From assembly GCA_937916485.1 (NCBI GenBank), contig CALFSV010000036.1:1-64000 (forward strand): a stretch of DNA of 64,000 nt. Direction: 5' to 3'. This DNA comes from an uncultured Paracoccaceae bacterium. GTDB taxonomy: Bacteria > Pseudomonadota > Alphaproteobacteria > Rhodobacterales > Rhodobacteraceae. The translations under genes and the position numbers were made by a program. Under the pieces are notes generated by a model. It did not search any database and was not told the DNA's origin. It worked only from the letters and a program-made list of their open reading frames with translations. The first letter of the stretch is position 1. Each line of letters begins with the position of its first letter. Below, piece by piece: positions 25,390 through 34,035 of the stretch.

Positions 25390-27060
25390 CTATAACCGAC
25401 CTGCATCATAGGTCACTTGCCCGTCGCAGACCGTCAGCGCGATGGGGAGTGTCGACATCGCCGCCGGGTCCCAGCTTTCGATATCCCCGTCCAGGACGAC
25501 AACGTCGGCGGCAAGACCCGGTGCCAGGCTACCATGAAGGCCCTCGCGAAAGGCCATCCAGGCGTTCATCGCGGTGTAGGAGTACAGGGTGTCCATCAGA
25601 CCTTGCCGCTGATCCAGCCAGCCGGGGCCAAGATCGCGCGGCGCCATGGCGGACTGGATATTGGCCATGGCATCCACCGGCACCACGGGCCAGTCCGTGG
25701 AAAACGCAAGGGGGATGCCCTTGTCGCGGATAGTCTGCCACGCATAGGCGCGTTCGCGTTCGTCGTCGAAGAAGACGGTGTTCGGTGTGGGCGGGTCAAA
25801 GAACCCGCCAAAGGCTGCATGTCGGGGCTGCATTGAGGCCACGACATCAAGTCGTTTCATCCGGTCGATGTCGGCGGCGGTTATCAGTTCGATATGTTCG
25901 ATCCGATGCCGGGCATCGCGTTTACCGTTCGCCGCCTGCGCGGCCTCGTAGCCATCCAGCACCCGCTGGACAGCAAGGTCGCCAATGGCGTGCACGCTGA
26001 TCTGAAGGCCCATTCCGTCCGCGATCCGGCAGGCTTCGTTGAAATGGCCGGGGGCGAACACAGCCTCGCCGTGGTTTTGCGGATCGTCGGGATAGCCGTT
26101 GATCTTGAGGCCCGTCCGGCTTTCAAAGACCCCGTCGATGAACATCTTGACCCTGCCCGACCAGACCTTGTCACCCCGGTAGCGGCGGTGCATTTCGGCG
26201 GCTTCTTCCAGCCGCTCCAACGGGTCAAAGTTCTTGAGGTGGAAGGGCACCTGCACCCGGGCCTTCAACCGGCCTTCTTCCTCAAGCTCGCTCAGAAGCT
26301 CCAGCTGGTAGAAATTGCCGTCCATATTGTGCAGACCGGTGATCCCATGAGCGGCCACATGGTCCAGCCCCTTGAGGAGCAGGTCTTTGTCGGCCCGTCG
26401 TTCCGCGGGGCTTGCCGCAGGTATCGGGTCTGCGCCGGTGACATAGCCCAGCATGTCGCGTCCGCCTGTGCGGGACAGGGCCAGAACCGGCCCAAAGGCC
26501 CCTGTTTCGAAAAGGGTCCCGTCGGCCAGTCCATCCGTGCCCATGACAACGGTGCTGCCTTCGGGCATCGGTGCTCCATGCAAAACCCCCGCCTTTTCAA
26601 GGGCCTTGGTGTTGCCCCATGCGGTGTGAAGGTCTGCACCCAGAACGGCAAAGGGGCGATCCGCAAGAATGGCATCTAGCGCGGCGCGCGGTGATGAGGG
26701 CAGCCCCTCGAACAACTCGTAAAAGGCCCCGACGGCCAGCACGAGGGGTTCATCCGGCCGCGCGTCGGCATAGGCCAGAACCTTGCGCCCGACCTCTGCG
26801 AGGTCGGTCATCCCGCCCACGGCCAGAAAATCAAGCTCGGCCGAGCCTTGGAACAGATGGACATGGCTGTCGATCAAGCCGGGCAGGACGGTCCGTCCAC
26901 CGGCATCAATCACCTGCGTCTTGGCGGTCACAAGGCCACGCATGTCGGCGGTGGTGCCCAGGGCGACCACCTTGTTGCCCGCGATTGCCAAAGCCTCGGC
27001 CCGCGGCATTTTTTGTGCCATGGTCAGGACGCGGGCGTTCAGGATGATGATATCGGCCAT
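25390..27060 (-). CDS. Amidohydrolase (YtcJ/COG1574 group)
   Basis: This 556-residue metal-dependent hydrolase has the N-terminal small domain (MADIIILNARVLTM), then LPGLIDSHVHLFQGS with the two metal-binding His, and HAIGDLAVQRVLDGYE and HRIEHIELI with further metal ligands. FSTDWPVVPVD carries the terminal Asp of a TIM-barrel amidohydrolase. The group acts on exocyclic or cyclic amide C-N bonds. The gene is convergent with the FMO-RidA-DUF1028 operon and 62 bases from it, so a shared amine or amide pathway is plausible but not shown. Confidence 0.85.
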   Translation of the reverse strand: MADIIILNARVLTMAQKMPRAEALAIAGNKVVALGTTADMRGLVTAKTQVIDAGGRTVLPGLIDSHVHLFQGSAELDFLAVGGMTDLAEVGRKVLAYADARPDEPLVLAVGAFYELFEGLPSSPRAALDAILADRPFAVLGADLHTAWGNTKALEKAGVLHGAPMPEGSTVVMGTDGLADGTLFETGAFGPVLALSRTGGRDMLGYVTGADPIPAASPAERRADKDLLLKGLDHVAAHGITGLHNMDGNFYQLELLSELEEEGRLKARVQVPFHLKNFDPLERLEEAAEMHRRYRGDKVWSGRVKMFIDGVFESRTGLKINGYPDDPQNHGEAVFAPGHFNEACRIADGMGLQISVHAIGDLAVQRVLDGYEAAQAANGKRDARHRIEHIELITAADIDRMKRLDVVASMQPRHAAFGGFFDPPTPNTVFFDDERERAYAWQTIRDKGIPLAFSTDWPVVPVDAMANIQSAMAPRDLGPGWLDQRQGLMDTLYSYTAMNAWMAFREGLHGSLAPGLAADVVVLDGDIESWDPAAMSTLPIALTVCDGQVTYDAGRL

Positions 27061-27228
27061 TTGAGGGACCTTTGGTTGGCGAGGTTATTGTCGAAACCGA
27101 TCCGAAAAGGGGTCCTGCCGGATAAGCGTAAGCAAGCAGAGGATGATCGAATTGGCGGAATGGCGGAAGGACAAAGTGAGCGGAGCGGCCAGTGATGCGC
27201 GTTCCGTGGTCTGCGCCGTGACAGCCCC

Positions 27229-27498
27229 GTGATCGCCACGCGGTTTCATCTGCAAGGGCAACTTGCAGCGCCGGGCTTTGCCGATTGGGTCTGTGACCGG
27301 GCAGCGCGGCTGGACCTGACGGGCTGGGTCAGGTCCGACGGGCCCTCGGCCATGACCATCGTCGTGGCAGGCCCGCCCACGCTGGTCGACGCAATGGAAA
27401 TGGCCTGCAGCCTTGGCCCGATGGATGTACTGGTCGAACGAATCGAGAGGTCGGAGCACCCTTTGGACGATAGCCCGGAGGGCTTTGAGAAGCTTTAG
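27229..27498 (+). CDS. Degenerate acylphosphatase-like protein
   Basis: This 89-residue protein follows the acylphosphatase fold pattern: FHLQGQLAAPGFADWVCDRAARL, then LTGWVRSDGPSAMTIVVAGPP. The two catalytic residues of the family appear lost. The Arg of the usual G-V-x-F-R segment is missing, and the Asn of the GWVRN stretch is Ser. It may bind acyl phosphates or nucleic acids without hydrolysis, or be a decayed gene. The start is GTG at 27229, and the ribosome site is weak. Confidence 0.5.
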   Translation: MIATRFHLQGQLAAPGFADWVCDRAARLDLTGWVRSDGPSAMTIVVAGPPTLVDAMEMACSLGPMDVLVERIERSEHPLDDSPEGFEKL

Positions 27499-27649
27499 CC
27501 CCCCAGCACAAAGTCCAATTATTGGGCTGGTGGTCAGGCATCAGGCACTTCATCCTCTCCAAATGGTCAGTTTCCGGGCTTTGGCCTTCCGCGTAACCTC
27601 AAAAACGGCAGCATGGGGGACATCAACAATTTCGAGTAAAGCTGACATT

Positions 27650-28297
27650 ATGCCGTCCATGCCCGTTGGATTGTCACGCGATCTGCCGCCCAAAAGAGTG
27701 ATGCGGGCCTCTGTGGGGGGACAGGACATCGTGGTCTGGCGGGCGTCCAATGGCGATATCGCCGCTTGGGACAATCGCTGCCCGCACCGGGGGATGGCGC
27801 TTAGCCATGGGTTCGTCCGTGGTAATGCATTGGCCTGCCTCTACCACGGCTGGCATTATGAACAATCTGGCCGCTGCAGCTATATTCCGGCGCATCCGGA
27901 CCTTGATCCGCCTGCCACGATCCACACCACCCGCTTTGGCGTGACCGAGAGGGATGGTGTCATCTGGGTCGATACCAGTGGCACGGCAAAGCCGGGGATG
28001 CTCACCGAGTCGCTTGATGCGTTACGCAGTCTGATTGCCGAGGCCTCTGAAACGGCGGTTGTTGCCGCCTGCCTTCGTACCCCGTTCGAGGGGACGATGC
28101 CGCGGCCATCTGACAGCAGTTTATACGCTTTGGGCACGATCCGGCTTGCGCTTCTTATGAACCCGCTTGGACCAAGCAGGACACAAGTTACTGTGCTGAC
28201 AAGCACCGGGTTGTCGCTCCAGACTCGCCATGCCCTGTCGCGATGGTGCGAAACCCTGCGCCGCAATGCCGAAGCCTCCGGCACGGGGGACGCATGA
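27650..28297 (+). CDS. Rieske [2Fe-2S] protein, first part of a split ring-hydroxylating oxygenase
   Basis: This protein of about 215 residues has a complete Rieske site, CPHRG (C44, H46) and CLYHGW (C63, H66), as found at the N-terminus of vanillate demethylase or dicamba monooxygenase-type oxygenases. About 110 residues of unassigned sequence follow (from TAKPGMLTESL). It lacks the mononuclear iron site. The next gene, overlapping by four bases, has that site but no Rieske cysteines, so the two probably act together. ATG at 27650 is chosen; ATG at 27659 is also possible, and the ribosome site is weak for both. Confidence 0.75.
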   Translation: MPSMPVGLSRDLPPKRVMRASVGGQDIVVWRASNGDIAAWDNRCPHRGMALSHGFVRGNALACLYHGWHYEQSGRCSYIPAHPDLDPPATIHTTRFGVTERDGVIWVDTSGTAKPGMLTESLDALRSLIAEASETAVVAACLRTPFEGTMPRPSDSSLYALGTIRLALLMNPLGPSRTQVTVLTSTGLSLQTRHALSRWCETLRRNAEASGTGDA

Positions 28298-29136
28298 GCC
28301 TGCTTTATGCCTCCAACGACTGGTACCCGGTGGCGGACGCGGCTTGCCTTGCCCGTGGCCCGCGCAAGACGCGATTGCTTGGAACCGACCTTGAGGTCTT
28401 GGGCCCCTTCGACGATCCGGTCGTGACAGACATGGGCGGGCGGCGCTTTCCCGTCCAGGTCCGCTACGATCATCTCTGGACGACCATAGGCGATGACCCC
28501 CGCCCGCTTTTCGACATCCCGGAGGCCGACGAACCGGGCCGCCGCCATGTGCCCTGCGGCGTCGTGCGGGTCAAATGCTCGCCTTTGCGGGCGGTCGAGA
28601 ACTTCCTCGACATTGCGCATTTCCCCTTTGTCCACACCGGCATTCTGGGGGCTGAACCGCATACAGAAGTGGCCACCTACAAGGCCGAGATCCGCGAAGA
28701 TGCCGATGAGGTCTGGGCCACCAACATCAGCTTCTACCAGCCACAGGCCGCCAAAAGTGCCGCCGGTGGGATTACGACGCGCTATGAATACCGTGTCCCG
28801 GCGCCCACTGCGGCGGTGCTTTACAAGACCTGCCCGCCCCGGCCCAAGGCGATGGATGTCATCGCGATCTTCGTGCAGCCACGTAGTGAGACCGATTGTG
28901 ACGTCTGGCCCTGGATGGCGCTTTATGACGACACCACCGGCTTTGCCGATCTGGCGCAGTTCCAGCAGGAGATTTTTCTGCAGGACCGGTCGATCCTTGA
29001 AAACCAAAGGCCGGTCAAATTGCCCCTCGACCCCAAGTTGGAAATCCCCACCCGGGCCGATTTGACCTCTATTGCCTACCGCCGTTGGCTCAAAAGACGA
29101 GGTGCATACTATGGCGCTTTGACGGACCAAACATGA
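28294..29136 (+). CDS. Oxygenase alpha-subunit lacking its Rieske cluster, second part of the split enzyme
   Basis: This 280-residue protein has the N-terminal edge strands of a Rieske oxygenase (NDWYPVADAACL, KTRLLGTDLEVLG), but the cluster-binding insert with CPH and CPYHG is absent. The mononuclear Fe(II) site is intact: ENFLDIAHFPFVH (D106, H109, H114) and a C-terminal acidic ligand in LQDRSILENQRP. The fold matches the VanA/DdmC-type catalytic domain. It needs electrons from an external Rieske protein, probably the gene just upstream (ATGA overlap). NdmC/NdmD of caffeine degradation is a known case of such borrowing. The substrate is unknown; demethylation or hydroxylation of an aromatic is expected. 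Confidence 0.78.
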   Translation: MSLLYASNDWYPVADAACLARGPRKTRLLGTDLEVLGPFDDPVVTDMGGRRFPVQVRYDHLWTTIGDDPRPLFDIPEADEPGRRHVPCGVVRVKCSPLRAVENFLDIAHFPFVHTGILGAEPHTEVATYKAEIREDADEVWATNISFYQPQAAKSAAGGITTRYEYRVPAPTAAVLYKTCPPRPKAMDVIAIFVQPRSETDCDVWPWMALYDDTTGFADLAQFQQEIFLQDRSILENQRPVKLPLDPKLEIPTRADLTSIAYRRWLKRRGAYYGALTDQT

Positions 29137-29795
29137 GCGATTTCACGCTTTACACCTATGTCTTGTCGGCAAGCTGCTACAAAGTCCGCCTTATGGCAGC
29201 CTTGCTGGGCGTCCCCTATGACAGCGTGGCCGTCAACTTTTACCCCGGCTTTGAACATCGATCAGAGGCGATGTTGGCGCTGAACCCCTCGGGAACCTTG
29301 CCGATCCTCAGGGCAGGCGATCTTGTGCTGACGGAAACGCAGGCCATGCTGGGCTGGCTTGCCACCAATCATGATCGAACAGGGCGGTGGTATCCGGCGG
29401 CCGATCCGGTTCTGGGGCCGCAGGTTCTGCAATGGCTTGGCTTTGCCGCGCGGCTGACGGGCAGCGCCGGTCTTGCCCGGTTGCACGCCATTCTGGACTG
29501 GCCCGTCGACGGCGAGGCTGTTCGGAAGGCCGCGCTGAAAGACCTGCGAGAGCTTGAGTTGTTGTTGACGGACCGGGTACTGGCCGGGCGGACATGGCTG
29601 GTGGGCGATCACCCAACCATTGCCGACATCGCCTGTTTTCCCCACGCCGCCCTCAGCCCCGATGCGGGGCTGGAGCATGATGGTTTCCCCGCGATCCGCA
29701 ACTGGCTATACGCCGTGCGCAGCCTGCCGGGTTTCGTCACCATGCCGGGGATTCACGAGTTGCTCGAGCTGCGCGAACCAGCGGACCCCCAATAG
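29133..29795 (+). CDS. Glutathione S-transferase family protein
   Basis: This 220-residue protein has an N-terminal thioredoxin-like domain (FTLYTYVLSASCYKVRLMAALLG, the cis-Pro region in NPSGTLPIL, TETQAMLGWLA) and an all-helical C-terminal domain with TWLVGDHPTIADIACFPH, the N-capping box and Asp typical of GSTs. Ser or Cys near residue 13-15 is the likely thiolate-stabilising residue. It overlaps the oxygenase gene by four bases, so it belongs to the same pathway; GSTs in aromatic degradation often open epoxides, isomerise ring-cleavage products or remove halogens. Confidence 0.83.
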   Translation: MSDFTLYTYVLSASCYKVRLMAALLGVPYDSVAVNFYPGFEHRSEAMLALNPSGTLPILRAGDLVLTETQAMLGWLATNHDRTGRWYPAADPVLGPQVLQWLGFAARLTGSAGLARLHAILDWPVDGEAVRKAALKDLRELELLLTDRVLAGRTWLVGDHPTIADIACFPHAALSPDAGLEHDGFPAIRNWLYAVRSLPGFVTMPGIHELLELREPADPQ

Positions 29796-29818
29796 GAGGC
29801 CCGACCTCCCAACCACTT

Positions 29819-31030
29819 TCAATGGCTTTCGCTGATGTCGCGCAGTTGACCCGCATGTAGCGCATATTCGGCCAGACCGGGTTGCCTGACGAATTCGCCC
29901 AACATCGGAACGGCAAGAATGTCCCCTCGCCGTAACAACGGCAACTGGACCTTAGGACCGGACACTGCGGATGTGGTCGATTGTGGATCCTGCAACAGAT
30001 ACTCGTGTGTTTCTTCGGTGGTGCCAGAGTCCGCTTGAGCCTTTGGCCGCACGCCTGCCTGCACAGTCGATCCCATAACGACCGGCGTTGCCCTGTGGTT
30101 GCCAAAGTCGGCATCGCAGACAGCAATTCGGACGCCACGGCTTTCCTGGATAGACAAGACCCTTGTGACCAATGCGGTGGTCGGGGCGGTGATCCAGTTG
30201 CCAGTCTCAAGTAGGCGCGACGCTTTGGACAGGCGCGGGTTTTCCTTCATGCCCCGGAGGACATCAGCCATCAGGTCCCTGACGACGCCAATATCCAAGG
30301 CCGTCTCTCCCGCATTGACAGAGGTGCCAAAGCCCGAGCCGAAAATCAGTTTGTCAGGGACAATGTCGGCCAGCCTTGAGGCGTCTTCAAAGATGCGGGC
30401 TAGGTTTGCGAGATTCTCGGCAATCGCGGGCGGGGACAAGGACGTGGCTTCTGTGCGGGAGTGAAACCCGACCAGGCGCAGCCATCTGGCCCTTCTTATC
30501 CAGGCTAGCGCGCTTGGGATCGCCGCCTCATCGATGCCGAATAGGCTCGGACGACCTTCCAGGTATGGGCCAAAGCCTTTTGGGGCATGGTCGGGACCGA
30601 TGCTCAACAAGACCGGCTGAGGCAGGATGAGGTCCTTTGCAATCTCGGCAAGACAGTCGATTTCGTCTTCGGCGCCGACAACGATGCTGACGCCGCGCCC
30701 GGCCAATTCGCGCAGGTCGCTGTCGCGTTTCCCCGGCCCTGACCAGGTGATGCGATCAGGCGTGATGCCAGTCGACAGTGCCCTTTGCACATCCTGCGCA
30801 GACGTCGCGTCGATAAACGGAACCAGCCCCGCGATATGCCCCAGAACCTTGCTGTTTGCATTGGGCACGGCCGGATGGCAGGCCGCGAACATGCCCAGGA
30901 AAGTATGTGTCAGCCGATCAATCCGCCGGGTGATTGCGTCAAAGTCATGGATCCAGGCCGGTGTCGGAAGGACGCGCAGAACCTCGTCTTCCAGGGCGTC
31001 AAGGCAAATGGCCTCGCTGGCGTTATCCAT
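29819..31030 (-). CDS. Fold-type III PLP decarboxylase-like protein without the PLP lysine
   Basis: This 403-residue protein aligns with diaminopimelate/ornithine decarboxylases throughout: TPAWIHDFDAI, the GPGK stretch (WSGPGKRDSDLRELAGRGV), SLFGI, GFHSRTEA, GSGFGTSVNAGETALDI and LETGNWITAPTTALVTRVLSI. The YAxKAN segment with the Schiff-base Lys reads MFAACHPAVPN, and the C-terminal CExxD motif is not apparent. It is therefore probably not a PLP decarboxylase in the usual sense. It lies on the opposite strand from the flavoprotein that follows, sharing a 238-base divergent promoter. A role as pseudoenzyme, binding partner or altered lyase is open. Confidence 0.6.
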   Translation of the reverse strand: MDNASEAICLDALEDEVLRVLPTPAWIHDFDAITRRIDRLTHTFLGMFAACHPAVPNANSKVLGHIAGLVPFIDATSAQDVQRALSTGITPDRITWSGPGKRDSDLRELAGRGVSIVVGAEDEIDCLAEIAKDLILPQPVLLSIGPDHAPKGFGPYLEGRPSLFGIDEAAIPSALAWIRRARWLRLVGFHSRTEATSLSPPAIAENLANLARIFEDASRLADIVPDKLIFGSGFGTSVNAGETALDIGVVRDLMADVLRGMKENPRLSKASRLLETGNWITAPTTALVTRVLSIQESRGVRIAVCDADFGNHRATPVVMGSTVQAGVRPKAQADSGTTEETHEYLLQDPQSTTSAVSGPKVQLPLLRRGDILAVPMLGEFVRQPGLAEYALHAGQLRDISESH

Positions 31031-31268
31031 GAATTTGGGTCTCAATGAAGTGTCGGAAAATATGTCTTGAAGCCTAGGGCCACTTGGCCAAACGACCAAG
31101 ACAATAAGTCTCCTGCCCGGTTGATGACGACCCGACGCCAAAGTCCGTTCATGGGCCCGAGGGCAAGACGGAATGTTTTGGCTCTGCCGGGACTGAGGCC
31201 GCAACCGGTTGACACCGGTTCGGAATGAAAGCTCCAATCAGGTGAAACTTCCGACGGGATGATCCAAC

Positions 31269-33305
31269 ATGCGCGACCCCCGCCACGACATCCTGTTTGA
31301 ACCGGTCCGGATCGGACCGGTAACCGCAAAGAACCGGTTTTATCAGGTGCCGCATTGCACCGGTATGGGCTGGCGTCGCCCCAATGCCTTGGCCGCGATG
31401 CGCGGGATCAAGGCTGAGGGGGGCTGGGGCGTGGTAAATACCGAATACTGCTCGGTCCACCCGACGTCGGACAACGAACCGTTCCCGAACGCGGCCCTTT
31501 GGGACGCCGACGATGTCCGCTCCAACGCGGCGATGGTGGACGCCGTCCATGCCCATGGCGCGCTTGCGGGGGTAGAGCTGTGGCTCGCTGGCGGCATGGT
31601 GACCAACCTGTCGACCCGGCTGCCAGCCATGGGCCTGCGCAACCGGCCCCAGACTGACTACGGCGAGGTGACACAAGGCCAGACCCGCAAGATGGACCTG
31701 GCCGACATCCACGATCTGCGCCGCTGGCATCGCGATGCTGCCCTTCGCGCTGTCGAGGCGGGTTTTGACATCGTCTATGTCTATGCCACCCACGGCTACC
31801 TGCTGTCAGAGTTTCTGAACCCAGAGGTCAACACAAGGTCCGATCACTATGGCGGCAGCCTTGAAAACCGGGTCCGACTGATCCGCGAGTTGATCGAAGA
31901 AACCCGCGAGGCCGTCGCCGGACGGGCCGCTGTCGCGACGCGGTTCACTGTCGATCTTAAGGATCCCGAAACCTATGACGCCTTCGGGCTGTTGGCGGAC
32001 CTGCCTGATCTGTGGGACCTAACCGTTCACGACTACGGGGTCGAGATGGGGCATTCTCGGTTCGTGAAAGAGGGGGCGTTGATCCCCGATGTCGCCCGGG
32101 CGAAGGAAATGACAAGCAGGCCGGTGGTGGCCGTCGGACGCTATACCTCGCCCGATACGATGGCACAGGTCATCCGGTCCGGCACGCAAGACATGATCGG
32201 GGCGGCCCGTCCGTCGATTGCCGACCCCTTCCTGCCCTCCAAAATCGACGCGGGCCGCAGCGAGGACATTCGTGAATGCATCGGCTGCAACATTTGCTAC
32301 GCCCATGACAGCCTGCATGTGCCGATCCGCTGTACCCAGAACCCGACGATGGGCGAGGAATGGCGGCTGGGCTGGCACCCCGAACGCGTGGCCCCGGCGG
32401 CAAAGCCGTCATCCGTGCTGGTGGTCGGGGCCGGTCCCGCCGGGCTGGAGGCGGCAAGGGTGCTGGGCGAGCGGGGCCACAGGGTCCTGCTCGCCGAAGC
32501 GAGCCGTGTTCTGGGGGGCCGTGTCACCCGCGAAGCGCAACTACCGGGCCTCTCCGAATGGGCCCGCGTGCGCGACTGGCGGGTGGGGCAGATTGCCAAG
32601 CTTGGCACGATCGAGGTATTTCCGGAAAGCCGGATGACCGCAGCCGATGTGCTGGACCTTGGCGTTGACCATGTGCTCATTGCGACCGGGTCGGTCTGGA
32701 CCACGGACGGGATCGGCCGCTACAGCGAAACCGGTTTCGACAATGCAGACCCGGCCATGTTGATCGGCGCCGAAGCGATCCTGAACAGTGCCCCCGCGCC
32801 CGACGGACACATCGTTCTGTTTGACGATGACCACTACTACCTTGGCCCTGTTCTGGCGCTGGAGCTTGTGCGACGTGGTCACCCGGTCACCCTTGTAACG
32901 CCGCAAGGCAGGCCCTGTGCCTTTGGGGGTTACACTCAGGAACAGGCGGGCAGCATCATGCAGCTGATGGAGGCTGGCGTTTCCATCGTCACCAACCAAA
33001 GCGTTGAGACGGCACGCGCGGGCGAAGTCCGCCTTGGCTGTGTCTTTACCGGCAGGCAAACCCGTCTGAGCTGCGATGCCCTTTTGCCTCTGACCCGCCG
33101 GATGCCGGTCACGGAGCTGTATGACGCCCTTTGCGCCCTGCCGAATTTGGGCCCGATCCAATCCGTCGCCCGCATCGGTGACGCCGAGGCCCCGTCAATC
33201 ATTGCAGCTGCTGTCCATGCGGGTTACCGGGCAGGTATAGATCTGGGTGAAACCGTTGATCTGGCCGCGCGTTATGGCCGGCGAGAGCATCCAAAGCTGG
33301 GATGA
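31269..33305 (+). CDS. Trimethylamine/histamine dehydrogenase-like iron-sulfur flavoprotein
   Basis: This 678-residue protein is colinear with trimethylamine dehydrogenase. It has a TIM barrel binding FMN, with Cys30 in FYQVPHC at the position of the 6-S-cysteinyl FMN link and Y60 in NTEYC. A [4Fe-4S] site has C337, C340, C343 and C355, and ADP/FAD-like domains follow with VLVVGAGPAGLEAARVLGERG. The barrel Tyr and His of the catalytic group are kept (Y172, H175 in VYATHG), but the W-G-E-D segment that carries Trp264 and Asp267 in the methylamine enzyme is replaced by YGVEMGHSRF. An altered amine, or a non-amine substrate, is likely. An electron-transfer flavoprotein partner is not in the window. 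Confidence 0.8.
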   Translation: MRDPRHDILFEPVRIGPVTAKNRFYQVPHCTGMGWRRPNALAAMRGIKAEGGWGVVNTEYCSVHPTSDNEPFPNAALWDADDVRSNAAMVDAVHAHGALAGVELWLAGGMVTNLSTRLPAMGLRNRPQTDYGEVTQGQTRKMDLADIHDLRRWHRDAALRAVEAGFDIVYVYATHGYLLSEFLNPEVNTRSDHYGGSLENRVRLIRELIEETREAVAGRAAVATRFTVDLKDPETYDAFGLLADLPDLWDLTVHDYGVEMGHSRFVKEGALIPDVARAKEMTSRPVVAVGRYTSPDTMAQVIRSGTQDMIGAARPSIADPFLPSKIDAGRSEDIRECIGCNICYAHDSLHVPIRCTQNPTMGEEWRLGWHPERVAPAAKPSSVLVVGAGPAGLEAARVLGERGHRVLLAEASRVLGGRVTREAQLPGLSEWARVRDWRVGQIAKLGTIEVFPESRMTAADVLDLGVDHVLIATGSVWTTDGIGRYSETGFDNADPAMLIGAEAILNSAPAPDGHIVLFDDDHYYLGPVLALELVRRGHPVTLVTPQGRPCAFGGYTQEQAGSIMQLMEAGVSIVTNQSVETARAGEVRLGCVFTGRQTRLSCDALLPLTRRMPVTELYDALCALPNLGPIQSVARIGDAEAPSIIAAAVHAGYRAGIDLGETVDLAARYGRREHPKLG

Positions 33306-33408
33306 GGCGGCCCGCCCCTGATCCGGGAACAGCTTGACCCTGTGTAGCGAAACAGGGCACTCAGTGTCGCGATGACCGATCACACCAAACCGCCGTTGGA
33401 GGCAAGAA

Positions 33409-34029
33409 ATGACAACGCTTTGTTATGCAAAGGTGACCTGTGCCATTGGCATTCACGTTATCCTGGAAGAAATCGGCAAGCCCTACGACCTTAAGATCGT
33501 GGACTTTTCCAAGGCCGAACAGAAGACACCCGAATACAAGGCGCTGAACCCCAAGGGCAAAGTGCCCGCCCTTGTCCGGGACGATGGATCGGTTCTGACC
33601 GAATTCGCGGCCATCGCGACCTGGTTGTCGATGACAAACCCCGACAAGCACCTGATGCCGACGGACCCCGAAGGGATCGCCCGCACACTTGAGGCGCTGG
33701 ATTTTGCCGTGGGCACCTTGCACATGCTGTCCTGGCGTCTGTATCGCCGCCCCGATGCCTATTCGGCCAACCCGGATGAGCATGACCAGCTTAAGACCCG
33801 TGGCAAAGAGGCGGTTCTGGCCGGACTGGCCGTGGTGGACGAGCAATTGGCAGGCAAGGACTACCTTGTCGGCGACTTCTCAATCGCCGATGCGGCGCTG
33901 TATTATGTTGAGTATTGGGCCGTCGATATCGCTGGCTGGACCCTGCCGCCGAATGTGCAGGCCCACTATGACCTGATGAAAACCCGGCCCTCCGTTCAGG
34001 CGTCGCGCCGCCAGGAAGGCGTGGCCTAA
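33409..34029 (+). CDS. Glutathione S-transferase, beta class (GstA-like)
   Basis: This 206-residue protein has the beta-class pattern: a Cys at residue 11 in KVTCAIGIHVILEEIGKPYDL, the cis-Pro in NPKGKVPAL, the Gln/Ser-equivalent DGSVLTEFAAIATWL, and DYLVGDFSIADAALYYVEYWA in the helical domain. Beta-class GSTs bind glutathione through the Cys as mixed disulfide and include dehalogenation helpers. GGAGG lies upstream of ATG. It lies 103 bases after the flavoprotein and convergent to the TRAP genes, within the organohalide region. Confidence 0.85.
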   Translation: MTTLCYAKVTCAIGIHVILEEIGKPYDLKIVDFSKAEQKTPEYKALNPKGKVPALVRDDGSVLTEFAAIATWLSMTNPDKHLMPTDPEGIARTLEALDFAVGTLHMLSWRLYRRPDAYSANPDEHDQLKTRGKEAVLAGLAVVDEQLAGKDYLVGDFSIADAALYYVEYWAVDIAGWTLPPNVQAHYDLMKTRPSVQASRRQEGVA

Positions 34030-34035
34030 CCGCCC

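Noticed and set aside
33338..33357. CCCTGT-N8-ACAGGG stem between the amine-dehydrogenase-like gene and the GST gene
   Set aside because: The 6-base stem with an 8-base loop and no T-run could occur by chance.
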